Assembly: GCA_958299035.1 (NCBI GenBank)
Contig: CATQJL010000112.1
Location: forward strand, 62,231,823-62,295,822
Length of the DNA: 64,000 bases
DNA from: Cylicocyclus nassatus
Taxonomy: Eukaryota > Nematoda > Chromadorea > Rhabditida > Strongylidae
Direction: 5' to 3'
A model generated the notes under the pieces. That model had not been told where the DNA came from. It saw only the letters and a program-made list of their open reading frames with translations, and did not search any database. Positions 54,714-64,000 of the stretch are shown here, piece after piece. The stretch's first letter is position 1. Each line of letters begins with the position of its first letter. A program made the translations under genes and the position numbers.

Positions 54714-57152
54714 CATCGGTGCGTTGGGGTGAGCAGGGTCCCTCTAAAGTGAAGGGTGTCACAGCTGATTTTGACCCTCAAAAGTGAAGGGTGTCGACCG
54801 GGGGGGGGGGGGCGGGGGAGGATTTTCCCAAAAAATTTTTTAAATAATTTTTAATTAATAGAATTTTGTATATGTAATTTCTACTGAGATTGCATATAAT
54901 TTTTGTATTTTTTATCTGTATATATTATATTATAGTAAGAATATATTGTATTTTTAGTTTATTTTTTATATAACTTTGTAATTGATAAGTATTGTATATT
55001 TCATTTTTTATTTTTTTATTTTTATTTTTTTTTTCATTTTTTTGGATTTTTAATTTACTTTTTTGAACGTAATAATTTTTTTCAGGTAATCCAGCTTATT
55101 TGGCACTTACACCTGTAAATAATTTGCTATGATTATGAATTATTGTCGCAAATAAATTTATTGCGGTATATGGAGTGCAATAAACGAATTAAATGTTTAA
55201 TTGTGCCATGTTATTTAATTAGGAATTTCAAAGTGTAATAGTTGTTGTATCAGGTTGTCCCATAAGTTCCGTCCGTTTTAAATTTCAACCGCAATAAATC
55301 ATGAACTTCTTGATCCTAGATAGGTTTCAAGGTACCGTTCGATAGAGCAAATCAAGCTCTACAAGATGGGTATCTCGCCTTTGCATCAGCTCTGATCCAT
55401 CTCGAGTTTCAAGGCGAAAACTAAAAAGATCCAACTGCCCGAAAAATCGAGAAAAAATCATAACTCCGTTCAAAAAAATTCTATAAAAATTCTAACTTGC
55501 TCGCGTAAACAGTATCCATATAACACATTTATATACGCCATTGCCGTGTTTTTTCCTTGGCTAGAAATCAAGAAAATGAAGATTTTCACGCTTTTGCCAA
55601 AGTGGTGCTGTGATGTCCCTACATAGATAGTTGTATACTACTAGCCTGTAGAAGTACAAATGTAAATTTTCAGCTCTCTACAGGCACTAGCTTTCGAGAA
55701 ATATGGATTTTAGCGTAAGGCATCCAACTAAGGCAAGCTGTATTCGATATTTCTCGAGAACCAAAGCTTGTAGAAAGCTGAAAATTTATGTTTGCACTTT
55801 TACAGGCTAGTAGTATACAACTATCTATGTAGGGACATCACAGCCCCACTTTGGCAAAAGCGTGAAAATCTTCATTTTCTTGACTTCTAGCCAAGGAAAA
55901 AACACGGCAATGGCGTATATAAATGTGTTATATGGATACTGTTTACGCGAGCAAGTTAGAATTTTTACAGAAATTTTTTTGAACGGAGTTATGATTTTTT
56001 CTCAATTTTTCGGGCAGTTGGATCTTTTTAGTTTTCGCCTTGAAACTCGAGATGGATCAGAGCTGATGCAAAAGCGAGATACCCATCTTGTAGAGCTTGA
56101 TTTGCTCTATCGAACGGTACCTTGAAACCTATCTAGGATCAAGAAGTTCATGATTTATTGCGATTGAAATCCAAAGCGGACGGAACTTATGGGACAACCT
56201 GATACATGAGTATGAAAGGGGCGAGATAATGATATAAGGTGAGAGAGGCTGAGCATTTCGGCCAAATTTGCACCCCCTGTTCCCGGAGTTCAGCAGCATG
56301 AATCTCCCATGTATTATATATCAATCGAAAGCTCTTGAGGAGTAGAGTTCGCCTACACCCTTCACTTCCTATTTCATTCACTTATGCAAAAGTTATTTTT
56401 AAAAAATCGTTTTTTAGCACCGTGATTTTTCGTCTTTTTGAGGCACGATTTTCCTATAAAGAACTCCATTCAGGCCAACTTGTTGTACATCATTCGAAAG
56501 CTTATAATGAGTACATTCCATTGACACCCTTACCATCGAGACACAATATCATATACAAGAGTTATTTAATTTTGAAAACCTTGATTCAACCTGATTTTTT
56601 AAATTTCAGTAGACTGATGATTCCATAGCGACGTCGTTCCAGGCCAGCATGTTACATATTAATCGAAAGCTCTTGATGAGTGCAATCCACCTAGATTGTT
56701 ATCTTTCAGATTCATACTCATGTACAACAATTATTACACTTTGAAATTCCTAGTTAAATAACATGGCACAATTAAACATTTGATTCGTTTATTGCACTCC
56801 ATATACCGCAATAAATTTATTTGCGACAATAATTCATAATCATAGCAAATTATTTACAGGTGTAAGTGCCAAATAAGCTGTCCATCAGCGCCATAAGCTG
56901 TTGAATATTTACTATTGACCATTGTCCATGTATTGTTCGGTCGAAATTATGTTCACAACATTCTGCGTTCCATAATTTCCCTGAAATTGTATTTTTTTAT
57001 ATCACATAAGTTTTTAATTTCGCGGGCACTACTTCCTCACCTGAAATTTTTTTTCCTCTGTCCCAGGTGAAGTGGGGGGGGGGGGGGTAGCCCAGGCTCC
57101 AAAGTGAAGGGGGGGGGGGGGGTGAGCTTCGGCTCACCCCATCGCACCCTAT
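54714..57152. mobile_element. Foldback element with G-tract ends, second copy
   Basis: Ends CGGTGCGTTGGGGTGAGCAG and CTCACCCCATCGCACC are inverted. Inside are (T)CTAAAGTGAAGGGTG and CTCCAAAGTGAAGGGGGGGG units followed by long G runs, as in the 8633-14656 element. Inner arms 55088-55250 and 56735-56880 are inverted copies (for example TTGGCACTTACACCTGTAAA). The left arm is interrupted by the mariner-type element at 55250-56202. The end positions are good to a few bases. Confidence 0.7.
55250..56202. mobile_element. mariner-type foldback element, 953 bp
   Basis: Ends TCAGGTTGTCCCATAAGTTC and its inverse, a typical mariner terminal sequence, with TA on both sides (55248-55249, 56203-56204). Both arms are near-perfect inverses up to about 55725. 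No transposase. The opposite arm of the surrounding foldback shows the site without the insertion. Confidence 0.9.
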
Positions 57153-57861
57153 GGGGGAGATTGGCTTCCTCAGACAATTCACCGGAACTTCCGCAGGACA
57201 AGCAGAACTTGCAGCGTATCCGCAGCACTTTCTTAACCATTGAGAAAGTGCACGCTCCCGCAGCACTTTCCATAAAGCGCTGCGAAAGTGCAGTGAGGCT
57301 CGTAAGGTTTCAGCAGCACTTTGACCTGCCAGCATTTCCGCAGGATTTTGAGAGCGCATGCATTCGCGATTGCGAAATAGCGAACGCAACTTCAACAGCG
57401 CATAGCGCACTCTTTTCTTCCATACTGTTTCGCTTCTGTTCCTCCTCTTTTCTTTCTCTTTTTTCTTTCTTTTTTCAATCGTGGCGTAAGTAAACCTATA
57501 CTCATCGATATTCTAAGTATTCTTTCAGGCATCGGTGCAGGTGTGTGAACAACCATCACCAAGCTGCTGGAGTGCTGGAAAAGGACTCAACGGAGGGACT
57601 CCGTCTAAGCACAACGCCCTTGTTCAGGTATGTCGAACTTCTTTGCTTTATGTGCTTTGATTAAAATAATAACGAAAGTAATTTAAAACTATCACTTTGT
57701 AGGAAATATGCATTGGATCTAAATAAAGCAGAAGTGATTGGGTAAATATCAAAACAAAGGGAGGGGGGGGGGGTAGAATAATGGGTCACTGAAATTTTCA
57801 AAGTGATCTACAAGCTCTTGTGAATATTGAAATATTTTCAAAAATTTTCACTTTTAAAGTA
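57153..57861. other. Intergenic, no supportable gene
   Basis: Contains repeated GCAGCACTTTC units (57220-57320). The 129-codon frame over them is low-complexity and overlaps the foldback end. A possible CAG-type acceptor at about 57530 leads nowhere clear. Confidence 0.35.
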
Positions 57862-58335
57862 TTAGGTGAGACCAAAAGTACATTCGCCAGTTTTTCAAAA
57901 AATCATAACTTCCTTTCGACTCGATGGATCTCTTTGCGTTTATATTCGTCAAAGGGAAGAAATCATTCTCTTTACAGCGTACTTTAGCCATGAATTGGCA
58001 TAAAAAAGTTCGAAAGTTAGAAGCAATTGACGAAAATTACTCAAAATTGGCACATTTCAAGCAAGGTCACCAAAAAATTTTGAAAGTATTTCTCGATAGA
58101 GAAAGCTATGCTCTTTACTACAGTGTCTTTTCCAAAGACAAGAAAGACTGAGAATTAGAAGCAAATAAAGAGAATTACCTCAGTTTTGCGTCGGGAGGGA
58201 CGGGAAAGGAAACATGGGCTTAGTGAACAACTTTTTTTAGTTGAGAGAAATTCGTGCCATCGAGAGTAACTTTTTATTTTCGTAATATTACCGAGTTTTC
58301 GGATCTGATTTGCTACGAAAATTAAAATTGCTTTC

Positions 58336-58612
58336 TGTTGTGTTAGTGTATGATCAGCTGTTTCCTCGTAGTGATTGATCTGCCCTCGCGCATTCGATCT
58401 TAGCCTCAGAGTGCGCGGGAAATTGAGCGCTATAAAAGGCGCTCACTCTTTGCCTCATTCAGTTCTACAGTTCTGCACTTCCAGAGTTCGTCTGTTCACT
58501 CATCTGCCTCTCTTATCTTTAACTGTTCTATTATTTTCTAATAAATATTCTTTGTTCTTCGTGTGCTACCTCAGGACGAAGAGTCGACGTGTCCGACGCG
58601 GAGGACACAACA
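58336..58612 (+). repeat. 5' LTR of the gypsy element
   Basis: 277 bp, TGTTGTG..CACAACA. Contains GCTATAAAAGGC (about 58428), a TATA box, and AATAAA (about 58541), a polyadenylation signal. A small frame inside repeats in the 3' LTR and is not a gene. Confidence 0.95.
58428..58439 (+). promoter_or_regulatory. TATA box of the LTR promoter
   Basis: GCTATAAAAGGC inside the 5' LTR, about 110 bases before the AATAAA, the standard arrangement for LTR transcription. Confidence 0.7.
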
Positions 58613-58724
58613 GTGGCGATCAGGATAGCGGCTACTAGCGAAGAAGTAGCCGTAACGAAGAAACACGCGCCAGGAAGAAGTCGACGAAGAAGCTGAGAAG
58701 AGCTTAACGAATTTATCGATCGAC

Positions 58725-61700
58725 ATGGCGAAAGTGGACGTCCAGGAGATGATGATGATCTTCAAGGAGATGATCAAAGAAGAAAGGAAGGAGATGATGG
58801 AGATGTTCCTGAAGCACATCGAAGGTACGAACCAGAACAGTTCGACGGAGATTCCGAACATGATGTCCGCACTGAGCAATCGGATCGAAAAGTTCAACTT
58901 CGACCCAGAAGCGGACGAATGTTTCAGCAAATGGTACGCCCGCTACAAGGAAGTCTTCGTCGAAGATGCGAAGCAACTCACAGAAAGTGCCAGGGTGAGG
59001 CTGCTCTGCGAAAAACTGGACAAGGACAGTTTCGAAAAATACCAGAGGCATGTGCTACCGAAGGAGGTGACCTCGATCAATTTCGAAGAAACCGTCGAAA
59101 CATTAAAGCAGCTGTTCGACGTGAAGATTTCGGAATTCACTATGCGGTACCAGTGTCTGAAACTGGAGAAGGCAGATTCCGAAGATTACCTCCTGTACAC
59201 CGGTCGAGTGAACGAATTGTGCGAAAAAGCGAAGATCCATGACTTGGACAGCGATGGCATAAAATGCTTACTGTGGATTTTTGGCCTGAAGAACCAAAAG
59301 GAAGCCGAAATCAGGCAGCGACTCATAGCCGTACTGGACAAGCAGTACAAGGCCGGACGAAAAATGTCGCTGCAGGAGTTGTATCTGGAGTGCGAAAACT
59401 TCCTCAGTCTCAAGAAGGATAGCGAGACTGTGGCTGGTTGCACGAAGATTGTCGAAGCAACAAGCAAGGAAGAACCCAAGAAGCTGGAATGCTGGAACTG
59501 TGGGAAAGCTCACTTTGCCAGGGAATGCAAATCGAAGCTGTGGTATTGCAAGAGGTGCAAGAAGACAGGTCATAAAGAGGAGTTTTGTGAACAAGTGGCG
59601 AAAAGAAAAGCACTTGTTCAGCAAGATTCGAAACGAAGAGCCCACAGAAGCAGCGACACCAGTAAGAACAGAAGTTGGACGAAGCCCAAACGTCATGTGC
59701 ACAGCGTAGCGAAGATTGCGAATGCGATGGTGGATGTCAACTCAACACGCATGTATATCGAAGCAAAAGTGAATAGTTATCCAGTCAGCTTCCTGTTAGA
59801 TACTGGATCGGACATCACATTGTTGAACGAATCAATTTGGAGAAGCATGGGTTCTCCTCGGCTAGAGAACACGAACGTGGTTGTCAAGAACGCTAGTGGA
59901 GGCTCCATGGAAGTCCATGGAAAGCTATGGTGTGAGTACGAAATTAAAGGATCCAGAAGCGAAGGCTACGCATACGTGACGCCTCACAACTCACTGCTTG
60001 GACTTGAGTGGATCCAGAAGAACGAAGATATGTCCTATCACTTGAGCAGAATGGCTGCCGAAGTGAAGACAGAGCAAACCAAGGACATCGCTCTGAAGCT
60101 GAAGGAAGCCTACCCAGAAGTCTGCGAAAAAGGTTTGGGATTATGCACGAAGGAAAAGGCACACTTGAAAGTTGACGAAAGCGTTCGTCCTGTTTTCAAA
60201 GCTAGTAGACCTGTCCCCCATGCCGCACTCGAAGCCGTCGAAAAGGAGCTTGACAGGCTGTTAGACCTGAAGGTTATAAGTCCGGTGACACATAGCGGAT
60301 GGGCAGCTCCCATCGTATGTGTAAGGAAAGCGAATGGGAAGTTGAGAGTTTGTGCTGATTTCTCGACTGGACTCAACAAAGCGCTGCAGTCGTACGATTA
60401 TCCGTTGCCATTGCCGGAGGATATATTCGCGTCGCTCAATGGAGGCACCATATTTTCGCAGATAGATTTGTCGGACGCCTATCTGCAAGTGGAGTTATCA
60501 GAAGAAACGAAGAAATTGGTTGTGATCAATACACATAGAGGCTTGTATCAGTACAATAGGTTGCCTTTTGGCATAAAGACGGCACCAGGAATCTTCCAAC
60601 AGATAATGAATAAGATGGTAAGCGGTTTGCAAGGTGTAGCAACCTACCTGGACGACATACTGGTCTGTGGAAGAACCGAAGAAGAACATATGGCGAATTT
60701 GCTAGCTGTTTTTGCAAGGATAGCGGACTATGGATTCAGGATTCGCTTAGAGAAGTGCTCTTTTGGCAAGCCAGAGATACGATATCTTAACTTCATAGTA
60801 GATCGAAATGGCAGAAGGCCAAACTCAGAGATCGAAGCAATCAAGAAGATGGATGAGCCGAAGAACGTTAATCAATTGAGAGCTTTTCTTGGCATGATAA
60901 CCTACTATGCAGCGTTTATGCCAAAGATCAAGGATCTTCGTGGGCCATTGGACGCGATGCTCAAGAAAGATGCCAAGTGGGAATGGACACGAACACATCA
61001 AGAAGCCTTCGAAAAGCTCAAGGATACATTGTCAAGTGAGCTCAATCTTGCTCACTATGATCCAAGACAGAAGATCGTCGTGGCAGCGGACGCCAGCGAT
61101 TATGGAATTGGATGCGTGATATCGCACAGATATGCCGATGGATCCGAAAAGCCAATTGCACATGCATCGCGGTCTCTTACGAAAGCAGAGAAGAACTATT
61201 CGCAGATCGAAAAGGAAGCACTGGGAATTGTCTTTGCTGTCAAGAAATTCCACAAGTACATATTCGGACGAAAGTTTCTGCTACTGACGGACCATCAACC
61301 ACTGTTAGCCATCTTCGGTGATAAAAAGGGAGTTCCAGTCTACTCCGCTAACCGACTCATGAGATGGGCTACAATCCTGTTAGGATATGACTTCGACATA
61401 GAGTATGTCAAGACTACGAAGTTTGGACAAGCAGATGGCTTGTCACGGTTGATGAAGAAGAGTCAGAATAACGAAGAAGACGTCGTGGTAGCTGCCGTTG
61501 AAAACGACATAAACTACATGTTGAAGAACTGTATTAGGAAACTACCAGTGACAGTATCAGATGTGCAATCCTACACGAAGAAGGATCCAGTACTACAAAG
61601 AGTGATGACCTACATGAAGAAAGGGGAGTGGCCAGACGTGAACGGGGAATTGGCACATTTTCGAAATCGAAGCGAGACATTGTCAATCGTGGAGCAATGT

Positions 61701-62942
61701 CTGATGTCAGCCGAAAGGGTTGTGATACCCAAGGAGCTTCGAAGAAGTGTTCTGAACGAACTACATAGTGGTCATCCAGGGATTGTAAGGATGAAGAAGT
61801 TAGCTCGAAGTTACGTCTACTGGCCGAATATCGACAAAGATTGCGAAGACTTGGTACGAAGATGTACGAAATGTCAGGAATTAGCCAAGAATCCGACGAA
61901 GGTACCATTAGAAGCTTGGCCATCAGCGACTCGAGTGTGGCAGAGGATACACATCGACTTCGCTGGACCTATGCAAGGAGTCTCCTACTTGGTCGTGGTA
62001 GATGCGTACAGCAAATGGCCTGAAATGATCGAGATGAGCAATATCTCAGCTGCGAAGACGGTGAAGGCTTTGAAAAATTTGTTTGCGAGATATGGATTAC
62101 CGCAAACAATAGTGAGCGACAATGGTACCCAGTTCACATCGGATTTGTTCAAGAAGATGTGTGACGAAGGTGGAATCACCCACATAAGGACTGCTACGTA
62201 CCACCCTCAATCGAATGGTCAGGCAGAGCGTTTCGTTGATACGCTGAAACGCGGAATCAAGAAACTAGAGGGGGAGGAGAGGCCAACAGAAGAGACTCTG
62301 AATGTGGTGTTACAAGCGTACAGGACAACACCAAACACGAACTTGAACGACAGGACGCCAGCAGAATTGTTTCTCGGCAGAAACTTGCGCACAAAATTAA
62401 GTCTGCTATTACCGATGACAGAAGATGCAGAAGACCCACTCGCACGAAGGAGACGGGAGCGCATGAAGGATCAGTTCGACCAGAAGCATGGAGTCGTTCG
62501 AAAGGAATTCGAAGTTGGTGACTTGGTTTACGCTAAACAGTGGAAGCCACCCCACTTCCACTGGATGAAAGGAACCGTGATGAGGCGTATTGGACGTGTC
62601 AATTATGAAGTTATGGTTGGCGACGAGATATGCAAGAAGCATGCAAATCAGCTACGACATCGAAGCGATAGCGAACAGCTCGCCGTCGGACAACAACTTC
62701 ATCAACAGTCCGAAGCCTTGAAGATACTCCTAGATGTTTTGACAGAAGACGACACTCTACGGAGGAATAGCAGTGCAGCCGACGAGAATTCCGAGCAAGC
62801 GATCGCGAGCGATGTGCCAGCACCCGTGGATGCAACTACATCGACGTCGACATCAAGCCACGAGCCCTCCACGCCGCCGACAACGCTTCGCAGGTCGAGC
62901 AGAACGAGAAGACCGGTACAACGGTTCCAATCTAGTTCATAG
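58725..62942 (+). CDS. Gypsy gag-pol polyprotein, 1405 aa
   Basis: A single uninterrupted frame starting 112 bases after the 5' LTR. Residues about 1-235 are Gag, predicted to be helical. Two zinc knuckles follow: C256-X2-C-X3-H-X4-C (one residue short of canonical) and C275-X2-C-X4-H-X4-C288. The aspartic protease active site is DTGS at 359-362. Reverse transcriptase spans about 485-690 with YLDD at 641-644. RNase H (about 780-905) starts AADASDYGIG. The integrase HHCC zinc-binding module is at H1014, H1017, C1047 and C1050. The DD35E catalytic triad reads D1078, D1132 and E1168. The order PR-RT-RH-IN defines Ty3/gypsy. There is no env frame and no frameshift between gag and pol, so Gag and Pol are made as one product. 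All catalytic residues are present, so it may be active. Confidence 0.96.
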   Translation: MAKVDVQEMMMIFKEMIKEERKEMMEMFLKHIEGTNQNSSTEIPNMMSALSNRIEKFNFDPEADECFSKWYARYKEVFVEDAKQLTESARVRLLCEKLDKDSFEKYQRHVLPKEVTSINFEETVETLKQLFDVKISEFTMRYQCLKLEKADSEDYLLYTGRVNELCEKAKIHDLDSDGIKCLLWIFGLKNQKEAEIRQRLIAVLDKQYKAGRKMSLQELYLECENFLSLKKDSETVAGCTKIVEATSKEEPKKLECWNCGKAHFARECKSKLWYCKRCKKTGHKEEFCEQVAKRKALVQQDSKRRAHRSSDTSKNRSWTKPKRHVHSVAKIANAMVDVNSTRMYIEAKVNSYPVSFLLDTGSDITLLNESIWRSMGSPRLENTNVVVKNASGGSMEVHGKLWCEYEIKGSRSEGYAYVTPHNSLLGLEWIQKNEDMSYHLSRMAAEVKTEQTKDIALKLKEAYPEVCEKGLGLCTKEKAHLKVDESVRPVFKASRPVPHAALEAVEKELDRLLDLKVISPVTHSGWAAPIVCVRKANGKLRVCADFSTGLNKALQSYDYPLPLPEDIFASLNGGTIFSQIDLSDAYLQVELSEETKKLVVINTHRGLYQYNRLPFGIKTAPGIFQQIMNKMVSGLQGVATYLDDILVCGRTEEEHMANLLAVFARIADYGFRIRLEKCSFGKPEIRYLNFIVDRNGRRPNSEIEAIKKMDEPKNVNQLRAFLGMITYYAAFMPKIKDLRGPLDAMLKKDAKWEWTRTHQEAFEKLKDTLSSELNLAHYDPRQKIVVAADASDYGIGCVISHRYADGSEKPIAHASRSLTKAEKNYSQIEKEALGIVFAVKKFHKYIFGRKFLLLTDHQPLLAIFGDKKGVPVYSANRLMRWATILLGYDFDIEYVKTTKFGQADGLSRLMKKSQNNEEDVVVAAVENDINYMLKNCIRKLPVTVSDVQSYTKKDPVLQRVMTYMKKGEWPDVNGELAHFRNRSETLSIVEQCLMSAERVVIPKELRRSVLNELHSGHPGIVRMKKLARSYVYWPNIDKDCEDLVRRCTKCQELAKNPTKVPLEAWPSATRVWQRIHIDFAGPMQGVSYLVVVDAYSKWPEMIEMSNISAAKTVKALKNLFARYGLPQTIVSDNGTQFTSDLFKKMCDEGGITHIRTATYHPQSNGQAERFVDTLKRGIKKLEGEERPTEETLNVVLQAYRTTPNTNLNDRTPAELFLGRNLRTKLSLLLPMTEDAEDPLARRRRERMKDQFDQKHGVVRKEFEVGDLVYAKQWKPPHFHWMKGTVMRRIGRVNYEVMVGDEICKKHANQLRHRSDSEQLAVGQQLHQQSEALKILLDVLTEDDTLRRNSSAADENSEQAIASDVPAPVDATTSTSTSSHEPSTPPTTLRRSSRTRRPVQRFQSSS

Positions 62943-63085
62943 TATGTTATTGTATGTTTGTTTCATTGACTTGTAGTTGTTTGAATGATATGCTATCTAT
63001 ATATGACCGATTTCTTGTTGTTCATATTTATAGTTCATGCTTTTGTCGTAGGCTAGTTCTGTTGTAACTACCCTACTGGGGGAGG

Positions 63086-63362
63086 TGTTGTGTTAGTGTA
63101 TGATCAGCTGTTTCCTCGTAGTGATTGATCTGCCCTCGCGCATTCGATCTTAGCCTCAGAGTGCGCGGGAAATTGAGCGCTATAAAAGGCGCTCACTCTT
63201 TGCCTCATTCAGTTCTACAGTTCTGCACTTCCAGAGTTCGTCTGTTCACTCATCTGCCTCTCTTATCTTTAACTGTTCTATTATTTTCTAATAAATATTC
63301 TTTGTTCTTCGTGTGCTACCTCAGGACGAAGAGTCGACGTGTCCGACGCGGAGGACACAACA
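63086..63362 (+). repeat. 3' LTR of the gypsy element
   Basis: Same 277-bp sequence as the 5' LTR, followed by the target duplication CTTTC. It would supply the AATAAA used to end the genomic transcript. Confidence 0.95.
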
Positions 63363-63765
63363 CTTTCGATTGGCGCGAATTTCTCTCAGCTAGAAGGAGG
63401 TCACAAAACCCATGTTTATAAATATCCCCGTCTTTTCTGTGACGTTTTTGGGCATTTTTGAGCATGCTCAAAATTTGCAAAACTGAAGTAATTCTTTTTA
63501 TTTGCTTCTGATAATCTTTTATTTTTAGAAAAGGTATCGAAAAATCCTTCCAGAATTTTTTGGTGATCCTGCTTGAAAATGCCAACTAATTTTTTTAATT
63601 GCTTCTAACTCGCGAACTTTCTTAAGCCAAGTCATGGCAGAGATACCGTTATAAAGGGAATGATTTCCTCTTTTAGATGAATATAAAATCGAAGAGATCC
63701 ATCGATTCGATTGGAAATTATGATTTTCTAAAAAATGGCGAACGTAGTTTTGGTCCCACCTAATA

Positions 63766-64000
63766 GTCGTGGACAATTTTCAAAGGAGATGTGCCAAAAA
63801 ATCGAGGTGGTATAAAAATTGTAACCACAAAAATCCAACCACTCCTGAATTTTCTTTTGCTGGAAGTGGCCACACCCCACGAACTCAAAATTTTCAATTT
63901 CTCCCTCCCCTCCCTTAAATGAATTTATAAACGCCACTGCTTTTCGTGTGTCTATCCTTTTCTTCTCTGCTTTTGATTTTCAGATCTTCCCCTCTCACAA
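63766..64000. other. Window end, no supportable gene
   Basis: AT-rich sequence; the window ends at a CAG|ATCTTCCCC context (63984) that might be a splice acceptor, but too little follows to judge. Confidence 0.3.

Larger units (their letters stand above)
58336..63362 (+). mobile_element. Intact Ty3/gypsy LTR retrotransposon
   Basis: Two 277-bp LTRs (58336-58612, 63086-63362) start TGTTGTG and end CACAACA. By eye they are identical. The 5-bp target duplication CTTTC lies at 58331-58335 and 63363-63367. One base after the 5' LTR, TGGCGATCAGG is a plausible primer-binding site. CTACTGGGGGAGG just before the 3' LTR is a polypurine-type tract. One long gag-pol frame lies between. Identical LTRs and an open frame indicate a very recent insertion. 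Confidence 0.96.
57862..63763. mobile_element. mariner-type foldback element split by a gypsy retrotransposon
   Basis: Left end TTAGGTGAGACCAAAAGTAC and right end (inverse) TTAGGTGGGACCAAAACTAC, flanked by TA (57860-57861, 63764-63765). The arms 57862-58330 and 63368-63763 are diverged inverse copies of each other (for example TCGATGGATCTCTTCG-like and its counterpart near 63700). The retrotransposon sits near the loop. Confidence 0.8.

Noticed and set aside
58375..58638. 87-codon frame at the start of the gypsy element
   Set aside because: It is LTR sequence and recurs identically in the 3' LTR; LTRs do not normally encode proteins in this group.

Overview
The window is eukaryotic and almost certainly from a nematode, most likely a clade V parasite related to hookworms and other strongylids. 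Three things point there. Exons are short, joined by GT..TTTCAG introns. There is a secreted protein with two CAP domains joined by a threonine-rich linker, an architecture known from hookworm activation-associated secreted proteins. There is also a small family of F-box genes. I see no operon-like bacterial organisation, rRNA, convincing tRNA or CRISPR array. The species cannot be fixed from the sequence alone.

Host genes take up little of the 64 kb. (1) 17.9-21.7 kb holds a six-exon F-box gene on the + strand. A paralogue with a damaged splice site lies at 52.5-53.5 kb, and a lone first-exon relic at 36.8 kb. (2) 26.65-33.0 kb holds a thirteen-exon double-CAP gene on the + strand with an open frame of 486 codons; nearly all of its long introns carry mobile elements. 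(3) A few isolated exon-like stretches (near 14.7-15.0, 24.0, 36.2, 38.7 and 40.6 kb) look coding but cannot be assembled into genes.

The rest is a dense nest of transposons. 0-16.6 kb: short inverted-repeat elements, two hAT-type elements with perfect 8-bp target duplications, and a 6-kb foldback element (8.63-14.66 kb) carrying a 3.4-kb element, which in turn carries a Helitron-like insertion. 33-48 kb: more foldback elements, including a piggyBac-like insertion at TTAA inside a Tc1-like foldback, a third hAT copy holding a nested element, and many copies of a family whose ends read AAGGCAG. 48.6-52.4 kb: a decayed DNA transposon with GC-rich subterminal arrays and a broken transposase that I read as tnp2 (EnSpm/CACTA) type; it is split by a 767-bp inverted-repeat element. 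54.7-57.2 kb: a foldback element holding a mariner-type element. 57.9-63.8 kb: a mariner-type foldback whose loop received a very young Ty3/gypsy retrotransposon, with LTRs that look identical, a 5-bp target duplication and an intact 1405-codon gag-pol frame.

Several insertions can be dated relative to each other because the uninterrupted site survives next to them, either in a tandem repeat, in the opposite arm of a palindrome, or as a reading frame that closes up when the insert is skipped. The most interesting object is the 48.6-52.4 kb transposon. Its terminal motif CTCAGACA, with 2-bp target duplications, also bounds two other large elements in the window.
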